Below, one piece after another: positions 58,168 to 64,000 of a stretch of DNA of 64,000 nt. The DNA is taken from assembly GCF_025398255.1 (NCBI RefSeq), contig NZ_JAODNW010000014.1:1-64000 (forward strand). Direction: 5' to 3'. Made by a program: the position numbers and the translations under genes. The DNA comes from Chelativorans intermedius (lineage in GTDB: Bacteria > Pseudomonadota > Alphaproteobacteria > Rhizobiales > Rhizobiaceae). The first letter of the stretch is position 1, and each line of letters opens with the position of its first letter. The notes under the pieces are model-generated. The model did not search any database, was not told the DNA's origin, and saw only the letters and a program-made list of their open reading frames with translations.

Positions 58168-59090
58168 CGCGTTTCCTCCACGAGGGTGACGAAGATGTCT
58201 TCGAGCGAGCTTTGCTCTGTGGCGAGATCCTTGATGGAGATGCCCGCCCGGTTCAGATCGGCCAGAAGCGAGCCGATTCCCGTGCGCTCGGCCTGGGTGT
58301 CGTAGCGGTAGACGATGCGCTCCCCGCCCTGCTCGAGGTCGAGATCGTAGCGGGCGAGCGCTTCGGGAAGGCTGTCCAGCGCCGCGTTGAGCTCAAGGGT
58401 GAGCTGCTTCTTGCCGAGCTTGCGCATCAGCTCTTCCTTCTCTTCCACCAGGATGAGCCGCCCCTTGTTGATGACGCCCACGCGATCGGCGATCTCCTCC
58501 GCCTCCTCGATGTAGTGCGTGGTCAGGATGATGGTGACGCCGCCTTCGCGCAGGCCGCGCACGAGCTGCCACATGTCCTTGCGCAGCTCCACGTCCACCC
58601 CAGCGGTCGGCTCGTCGAGGAACAGGATCCGCGGCTCGTGGGCCAGGGCCTTGGCAATCATCACGCGCCGCTTCATGCCGCCGGAAAGCTCCAGGATCCT
58701 GCTGTCCTTCTTCTCCCACAAAGAGAGGTCCTTCAGGATCCGTTCGATGAGCGGCGGGTTCGGCTTCTTGCCGAACAGCCCCCGGCTGTAGCTCACCGTG
58801 TCCCACACCGTCTCGAAGGTTTCGACGTGCAGCTCCTGCGGCACGAGGCCGATGAGCTGGCGGGCGGCGCGGAAATCCGTGACGATGTCGTGGCCCTGCA
58901 CGCGCACCGTGCCGCCCGTTGGGTTCACGATGCCGCAGATGATGGAGATCAGGGTCGTCTTGCCCGCCCCGTTGGGGCCGAGCAGGGCGAGAATCTCGCC
59001 GTTCATGATGTCGAGGTCGACCGCGTGCAGGGCCTGAAACCCCGAATCATAGACCTTCGAGAGCTGTGAGACCGAGATGGCTGGCTGCAT
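58164..59090 (-). CDS. ABC transporter ATP-binding protein (NodI/YadG-like)
   Basis: The 308-residue ATPase has Walker [12 protein letters not shown], signature [15 protein letters not shown] and Walker [15 protein letters not shown]-terminal extension of about 85 residues follows the nucleotide-binding domain, as in NodI-like proteins. It overlaps the permease gene (58164-58167) and energises it. Confidence 0.94.
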   Translation of the reverse strand: MQPAISVSQLSKVYDSGFQALHAVDLDIMNGEILALLGPNGAGKTTLISIICGIVNPTGGTVRVQGHDIVTDFRAARQLIGLVPQELHVETFETVWDTVSYSRGLFGKKPNPPLIERILKDLSLWEKKDSRILELSGGMKRRVMIAKALAHEPRILFLDEPTAGVDVELRKDMWQLVRGLREGGVTIILTTHYIEEAEEIADRVGVINKGRLILVEEKEELMRKLGKKQLTLELNAALDSLPEALARYDLDLEQGGERIVYRYDTQAERTGIGSLLADLNRAGISIKDLATEQSSLEDIFVTLVEETR

Positions 59091-59267
59091 GGAAGACCGT
59101 CGCTGCTATGGGAACGGAACAGACACTTGCTTCGCCATGGTGCGGCGCACGAGAAGGGCGCCGGCCGCCAGAGCCGGTCTCATATAGGCCAGTTGCCCTG
59201 CCGTTGCCATAGCGCAGGCAGGAGAGCGTGACATCTCCTGACAGGCCGGGAACGGTCTCCCGCGGGG

Positions 59268-59582
59268 TCAGTCGTTCGCCGGGTCCGTCTCGGCAATGAG
59301 CGCGAACTGGGCGCATTTGAAGATGACGTAGAGCGCCGGCACGCCGAACAGCGCGGCCAGCACCTCCGTCCCCGTCAGGCCGAGGCCCAGCAGGCCGGAA
59401 AGGGCCCACACCCCGGCGCCGGTGGCCGCCACCACCTCCGAGGCGACGAACAGCGTGACCGAGACGAAGCCGAGCAACCGCATGGCCGTCCATCTGCGCT
59501 GGGCGGCAGCCGGGCCCTCCTGGGCGTTGGTCTTGCTGGCGGAAGTCAGAGAGTTGGTTGCAGAAGCGGAAGGAAGAGACAT
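59268..59582 (-). CDS. Small membrane protein of unknown function
   Basis: The 104-residue protein has a hydrophilic N-terminal 35 residues and two hydrophobic segments (LLGFVSVTLFVASEVVAATGAGVWALS and VLAALFGVPALYVIFKCAQFALI). No family is recognised. It is divergent from fabD. Confidence 0.65.
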   Translation of the reverse strand: MSLPSASATNSLTSASKTNAQEGPAAAQRRWTAMRLLGFVSVTLFVASEVVAATGAGVWALSGLLGLGLTGTEVLAALFGVPALYVIFKCAQFALIAETDPAND

Positions 59583-59757
59583 CGACGGACACCCCGAACG
59601 TCACCGCATCGAAGCGGAGGAGCGGCGCCAGCTAGTGGAGCTGATTGTGGGATTTTCATGGCGGGCCATGCCCGCCGGCGGCAAAAGGCTTGACGCGGGC
59701 TGGCAGTTGCGCCACCACCTGCGCCCCAAACGGATTAAGATGCGGGAGTTGCCGGCG

Positions 59758-60699
59758 ATGAGCATCGCTTTCACCTTTCCGGGCCAGGGCAGTCAGGCTG
59801 TCGGCATGGGGCGCGATCTGGCCTCGGCTTTTGCCGAGGCGCGCGAGGTTTTCGAGGAGGTGGACGATGCCCTCGGCCAGAAGCTCTCGGCGATCATGTG
59901 GGAGGGCCCCGAGGACGAGCTGACGCTCACGGCCAATGCCCAGCCCGCATTGATGGCCGTCTCGCTGGCCGTCATGCGCGTCATGGAGAAGGGTGGATTG
60001 TCTCTTCCTGAAAAGGTGGCCTATGTCGCCGGCCATTCGCTGGGCGAATATTCCGCGCTCGCCGCGGCGGGAACCTTCACCCTGGCCGATACCGCCCGGC
60101 TTCTGCGCATCCGCGGCAATGCCATGCAGGAGGCCGCGCCGGTGGGCGAGGGCGCGATGGCCGCGATCATCGGCCTGGAGGCGGACATGGTGGAGGCGAT
60201 CTGTGCCGAGGCGGGCAGGGATGCCGTCTGTCAGATTGCCAATGACAATGGCGGCGGCCAGCTCGTCATCTCCGGTGCCCGCAAGGCGGTCGAGGAGGCG
60301 GCCAGCCTGGCCAGCGCGAAGGGTGCCCGACGCGCCATCATGCTGCCGGTCTCGGCGCCGTTCCATTCCGCGCTGATGGCGCCGGCGGCCGAGCGCATGC
60401 GCGAGGCGCTGGCCGGCGTGACGATGAAGGCCCCGGCCGTTCCGGTCGTCGCCAATGTGACGGTCAGCCCGCTGACGGAACCGCAGGAGATTGCCGCTCG
60501 CCTGGTCGAGCAGGTCACCGGCCGTGTGCGCTGGCGCGAGACGGTGGCCTGGTTCGGCGAAAATGGCGTCCGCACGCTCTATGAGATCGGTGCCGGCAAG
60601 GTGCTGACAGGCCTTGCCCGCCGCATCGACCGCGACATGGAGGCGGTTGCCGTCAGTACACCCGCCGATATCGAGGCGGCAATGAAGGCACTCCTGTAG
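59758..60699 (+). CDS. fabD: Malonyl-CoA:ACP transacylase
   Basis: The 313-residue enzyme loads malonate on ACP. The catalytic serine is in AGHSLGEYSALAA, and the histidine in SAPFHSALM; N-terminal FTFPGQGSQAVGMG is diagnostic. The ATG at 59758 was chosen for that N terminus; upstream in-frame codons give shadow composition. It heads fabD-fabG-acpP-fabF. Confidence 0.97.
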   Translation: MSIAFTFPGQGSQAVGMGRDLASAFAEAREVFEEVDDALGQKLSAIMWEGPEDELTLTANAQPALMAVSLAVMRVMEKGGLSLPEKVAYVAGHSLGEYSALAAAGTFTLADTARLLRIRGNAMQEAAPVGEGAMAAIIGLEADMVEAICAEAGRDAVCQIANDNGGGQLVISGARKAVEEAASLASAKGARRAIMLPVSAPFHSALMAPAAERMREALAGVTMKAPAVPVVANVTVSPLTEPQEIAARLVEQVTGRVRWRETVAWFGENGVRTLYEIGAGKVLTGLARRIDRDMEAVAVSTPADIEAAMKALL

Positions 60700-60747
60700 G
60701 AATTGTGGTAGCCAGTTTCCCCACCCGAATCGCAGAAGGATCAGCCC

Positions 60748-61485
60748 ATGTTCGATCTCAGCGGCCGCAAGGCACTCGTCACCGGAGCCTCGGGTGGCAT
60801 CGGCGAGGCCGTTGCCCGCGCGCTCCACAAGCAGGGGGCCACGGTGGGCCTTCACGGCACCCGGGCCGATCGGCTGGAGAGCCTCGCGGGCGAGCTTGGC
60901 GAGCGCGCCAGGACATTCGTTGCCAACCTGTCCGATCGCAATGAAGTCAAGGCCCTGGCCGAGAAAGCGGAATCGGAGCTTGAGGGAATCGACATCCTCG
61001 TCAACAACGCGGGGATCACGCGCGACGGGCTGTTCGTGCGGATGCGGGACGAGGACTGGGATGCGGTGCTGGAGGTCAATCTCACCGCCGCCTTCCGCCT
61101 CACGAGGGAGCTTGCCCATCCGATGATGCGCCGCCGCTTCGGCCGCATCGTCAACATCTCCTCCGTCGTCGGTGTCACCGGAAACCCCGGTCAGGCCAAC
61201 TACTGCGCCTCCAAGGCGGGGCTCATCGGCTTCTCCAAGTCGCTGGCCCAGGAAATCGCGACGCGCAACGTCACGGTCAACTGCGTGGCGCCGGGGTTCA
61301 TCGAAACGGCCATGACCGAAAAGCTGAACGAAAAGCAGCGCGATGCGATCATGAGCGTCATCCCCATGAAACGCATGGGGTCGGGTGGCGACATCGCCGC
61401 TGCCGTCGTCTATCTGGCCTCGGAGGAAGCGGGCTACGTGACCGGCCAGACGATCCATGTCAACGGCGGGATGGTGATGATCTGA
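60748..61485 (+). CDS. fabG: 3-oxoacyl-ACP reductase
   Basis: The 245-residue SDR reduces beta-ketoacyl-ACP with NADPH. Motifs: TGASGGIGEAVA, NNAGITRDGLFVRM and the triad S-x12-Y-x3-K in NISSVVGVTGNPGQANYCASKAG. The FabG-like C terminus GQTIHVNGGMVM is complete. It lies between fabD and acpP. Confidence 0.97.
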   Translation: MFDLSGRKALVTGASGGIGEAVARALHKQGATVGLHGTRADRLESLAGELGERARTFVANLSDRNEVKALAEKAESELEGIDILVNNAGITRDGLFVRMRDEDWDAVLEVNLTAAFRLTRELAHPMMRRRFGRIVNISSVVGVTGNPGQANYCASKAGLIGFSKSLAQEIATRNVTVNCVAPGFIETAMTEKLNEKQRDAIMSVIPMKRMGSGGDIAAAVVYLASEEAGYVTGQTIHVNGGMVMI

Positions 61486-61590
61486 CGGGCCGAGCTTGGC
61501 GGGCCGGCGATATTCGTGGTATGCGCGCCCGGCGCGGCCGGGCAGCCTGCAGGAGAGGGCGAAAGCGGCCGGTCAGGGGCGAGAAAGCCG

Positions 61591-61619
61591 TTGATGCGGT
61601 CATCTTTTCAGCTTGATTA
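61591..61619 (+). promoter_or_regulatory. Putative acpP promoter
   Basis: TTGATG (61591-61596), 17 bases, TGATTA (61614-61619), in the 189-base gap before acpP. It would allow higher expression of acpP than of fabDG. Confidence 0.5.
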
Positions 61620-61674
61620 GCGGTAAGCCTGCCGCTAACGAAGACCGGAAATTCATGAAGTCGAGGGTTCTCAC

Positions 61675-61911
61675 ATGAGCGATACTGCAGAACGCGTCAA
61701 GAAAATCGTGGTCGAGCATCTTGGCGTCGACGCCGACAAGGTCACCGAACAGGCCAGCTTCATCGACGATCTTGGCGCCGACAGCCTCGACACCGTCGAG
61801 CTCGTGATGGCCTTCGAGGAGGAGTTCGGCGTGGAAATCCCGGATGACGCGGCCGAAACCATCCTCACGGTCGGCGATGCCATAAAGTACATCGAGAAGG
61901 CCACTGCCTGA
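61675..61911 (+). CDS. acpP: Acyl carrier protein
   Basis: The 78-residue acidic protein carries acyl chains on phosphopantetheine attached to the Ser of [19 protein letters not shown]. It is the substrate of AcpS (21122). It lies between fabG and fabF. Confidence 0.98.
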   Translation: MSDTAERVKKIVVEHLGVDADKVTEQASFIDDLGADSLDTVELVMAFEEEFGVEIPDDAAETILTVGDAIKYIEKATA

Positions 61912-61968
61912 CATTCGGCAGCGCTGCGGCCCGGTCGGGCTGCAAAGCAAGGGTGGACATTCCGCAAG

Positions 61969-63225
61969 ATGAGACGCGTTGTCGTCACCGGTCTGGGGCT
62001 CCTCTCGCCGCTCGGCCTCGGCGCCGAGCATAGCTGGAAGAGCCTGCTTTCCGGCAGGAGTGCTGCACGGCGCATCGACCGTTTCGAGGTCGATGACCTG
62101 CCGTGCAAGATCGCCAACATCATCCCCCGTGAGGGCGAGGGCGCGTTCGATCCCGATGCCTTCATGGAGCCGCGCGAGCAGCGCAAGGTGGGCGAGTTCA
62201 TCGTCTACGGAATCGCCGCTGCCGACCAGGCGCTGGCCGATTCGGGATGGAAGCCGGCGACGGATGAGGAGCGCAACACCACCGGCGTTCTCATCGGCTC
62301 CGGCATCGGCGGAATCGAGGGCATTGCCGAGAACGCCCTCATCCTGCATGAGCGGGGGCCGCGGCGCATAAGCCCGTTCTTCATTCCCGGCAACATCATC
62401 AACCTGGTCTCCGGCCAGGTGTCGATCCGCCATGGGCTCAGAGGGCCGAATCACGCCGTCGTGACGGCCTGTTCCACCGGGGCCCATGCGATCGGCGATG
62501 CCGCAAGGCTGATCGCGCTGGGCGATGCGGATGTCATGGTGGCCGGCGGTGCGGAAGCGCCGGTGACGCGCCTTTCCATCGCCGGTTTCTCCGCCTGCAA
62601 GGCGCTGTCCACCAGCTTCAACGACACGCCGGAACGCGCCTCGCGCCCCTATGACCGGGACCGTGACGGCTTCGTCATGGGCGAGGGTGCGGGTGTCGTG
62701 GTGCTCGAAGAACTCGAACACGCCAAGGCACGCGGCGCCAAGATCTATGCGGAGCTGGTGGGTTACGGGCTCTCGGGCGATGCCTATCACATCACCGCGC
62801 CCGCCGAGGATGGCGACGGGGCGTATCGCTGCATGAAGGCGGCGCTCAAGAGGGCCGGCCTGGAGCCATCCGACGTCGACTATATCAACGCCCATGGCAC
62901 CTCCACCATGGCTGATACCATCGAGTTGAAGGCGGTGGAGCGTCTGGTGGGCGAGGCGGCTGCCAAGGTGTCGATGTCGTCCACCAAGTCCTCCATTGGC
63001 CATCTTCTGGGGGCTGCGGGTGCGGCGGAGGCGATTTTCTCGATCCTCGCCATACGCGACAATGTGGCGCCTCCCACAATCAACCTCGACAACCCGGAAG
63101 TCGAAACGCCCATCGACCTCGTGCCGCACAAGCCGCGCCAACGCCGGATCGATGTTGCGCTGTCCAACTCCTTCGGTTTCGGCGGCACCAACGCATCGCT
63201 CGTCTTCCGGCGCTTCGAGGGCTGA
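61969..63225 (+). CDS. fabF: 3-oxoacyl-ACP synthase II
   Basis: The 418-residue condensing enzyme elongates acyl-ACP. The Cys-His-His triad is in TACSTGAHAIGDA, NAHGTSTMADTIE and SSIGHLLGAAGA. Length is typical for FabF. Confidence 0.97.
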   Translation: MRRVVVTGLGLLSPLGLGAEHSWKSLLSGRSAARRIDRFEVDDLPCKIANIIPREGEGAFDPDAFMEPREQRKVGEFIVYGIAAADQALADSGWKPATDEERNTTGVLIGSGIGGIEGIAENALILHERGPRRISPFFIPGNIINLVSGQVSIRHGLRGPNHAVVTACSTGAHAIGDAARLIALGDADVMVAGGAEAPVTRLSIAGFSACKALSTSFNDTPERASRPYDRDRDGFVMGEGAGVVVLEELEHAKARGAKIYAELVGYGLSGDAYHITAPAEDGDGAYRCMKAALKRAGLEPSDVDYINAHGTSTMADTIELKAVERLVGEAAAKVSMSSTKSSIGHLLGAAGAAEAIFSILAIRDNVAPPTINLDNPEVETPIDLVPHKPRQRRIDVALSNSFGFGGTNASLVFRRFEG

Positions 63226-63323
63226 GCGGGCCGCGCCTTCCGCCTTCCACGCCGGAGATTTGTCGCTATTGTGCCGCACTTTCCGGCAATTATCCGCTGA
63301 TTCCCGGGCGGAGAGGAGACTGC

Positions 63324-64000
63324 TTGAACGCGATGACGGAAGAACCGGATCAACTCGACAGAAAGACCGAGCCGCGCACGCGGCCCATCGCCGCCAAGTC
63401 CCCGCGCGAGGCGCTGCGTCCCGAAGCCGGCACGCCGCCGCCGCCGCGCCGTTCGCGCCACTCGCGCAACCAGTTTGTCGTGTTCCTGAACTTCGTGCTC
63501 TCGTCCATCGTTTTTCTGGTGATTCTCGCCGGCGTGGCGTTCTATCTGGGCAAACACGAGTTCGACGGCCCCGGCCCCTCGCAGACGGCCGAAACCGTCC
63601 TCATTCGCCCCAATACCGGCGTGCGCGAGATTGCCGAGATGCTGGAACGCCGGGGCCTCATCAGCGATCAGCGGATCTTTCTTCTCGGCCTGCGCATGCA
63701 TGACGCCGATTCCAGGCTGAAGGCCGGCGAGTACGAGATCAAGGCCGGCGCTTCCATGTACGAGATCATGCGGCTTCTGGAGAGCGGCAAGTCTGTCCTC
63801 TATTCGCTCACCATCCCCGAGGGCTGGACGGTTGCGCGGGTTTTCGAGGAGATTGCGGCCACCGACGAGCTTTCCGGCGAGATGCCGGAGGAGCTGCCCC
63901 CCGAGGGAAGCCTCGCGGCAGACACGCTGCGCTTCACCCGCGGCACGCCGCGCAAGGAGATCATCGCCAAGCTCAGGGCCCAGCAGGAGGAGCTCGTGCA
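63324..64000 (+). CDS. mltG: Endolytic murein transglycosylase MltG, 5' part (cut by window end)
   Basis: The open frame reaches the window edge (225 codons). A cytoplasmic N terminus of about 55 residues, rich in Pro and Arg, leads to one transmembrane segment (FVLSSIVFLVILAGVAFYLG), then the LysM-like part of the MltG/YceG domain (RPNTGVREIAEMLERRGLISDQ, KAGEYEIKAGASMYEIMRLLESGK, SLTIPEGWTVARVFEEI). The catalytic glutamate lies beyond the window. A TTG at 63324 has GGAG five bases upstream; an in-frame ATG at 63333 is the alternative. It follows fabF, as in other Rhizobiales. Confidence 0.93.
   Translation, partial: MNAMTEEPDQLDRKTEPRTRPIAAKSPREALRPEAGTPPPPRRSRHSRNQFVVFLNFVLSSIVFLVILAGVAFYLGKHEFDGPGPSQTAETVLIRPNTGVREIAEMLERRGLISDQRIFLLGLRMHDADSRLKAGEYEIKAGASMYEIMRLLESGKSVLYSLTIPEGWTVARVFEEIAATDELSGEMPEELPPEGSLAADTLRFTRGTPRKEIIAKLRAQQEELV

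Noticed and set aside
59422-59757. N-terminal extension of fabD
   Set aside because: The extension runs through the divergent membrane-protein gene and lacks FabD similarity; FTFPGQGSQ begins after the ATG at 59758.

Overview
The window is GC-rich chromosomal DNA of an alphaproteobacterium of the order Rhizobiales (Hyphomicrobiales), probably near Mesorhizobium, Nitratireductor or other Phyllobacteriaceae. Evidence: the porin with its N-terminal alpha-porin signature, a single bifunctional RelA/SpoT protein behind rpoZ, the orders acpS-lepB-rnc-era-recO, dnaB-alr-radA-cvpA-purF and fabD-fabG-acpP-fabF-mltG, and a TIGR02301-type secreted protein. The genus is an inference; no 16S rRNA gene is present.

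Layout. (1) 1-9.3 kb is an accessory island: a DUF2924 / serine recombinase / HTH trio with overlapping genes, then a Phd/YefM-type antitoxin without a toxin, and a complete type I restriction-modification locus hsdM-hsdS-[NYN nuclease]-hsdR. It stops next to the 3' end of tRNA-Ser(GCU) at 9658-9748. (2) 10-17 kb: porin, alpha/beta hydrolase, SLT-type lytic transglycosylase, dapA, smpB, a family-5 uracil-DNA glycosylase and a second NYN protein. (3) 17.6-24.9 kb: rpoZ, a strong terminator, rsh, DUF2062, acpS, lepB, rnc, era, recO. (4) 24.9-35.1 kb: small operons and single genes: MFS permease, MscS channel, a GNAT plus RLAN/ATP-grasp ligase pair, HD phosphohydrolase with a YgfZ-like protein, several secreted or unknown Rhizobiales proteins, Nudix, SRAP. 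Two copies of a dispersed hairpin repeat lie here (24.0 and 33.1 kb). (5) 35.4-45.5 kb: cysS, citramalate synthase, RarD-like transporter, a LysM protein, an ArsR regulator with its operator and an ATM1/HMT1-like ABC exporter, then psd-pssA for phosphatidylethanolamine. (6) 45.5-54 kb: acyltransferase, SDR, a guanidine-II (mini-ykkC) riboswitch controlling a SugE/Gdx guanidinium exporter, and dnaB-alr-radA-cvpA-purF. (7) 54-64 kb: cfa, rpsF-rpsR-rplI, an ABC-2 exporter, and the fatty-acid synthesis cluster running into mltG, which is cut by the window end.

Most of the window is housekeeping. The points that deserve attention are the guanidine-II riboswitch with a visible switch between its second hairpin and a ribosome-binding-site sequester (47.3 kb), the type I R-M island with an embedded NYN nuclease and an orphan antitoxin, the GNAT + RLAN/ATP-grasp pair of unknown substrate, and the ArsR operator that overlaps its own promoter and start codon.
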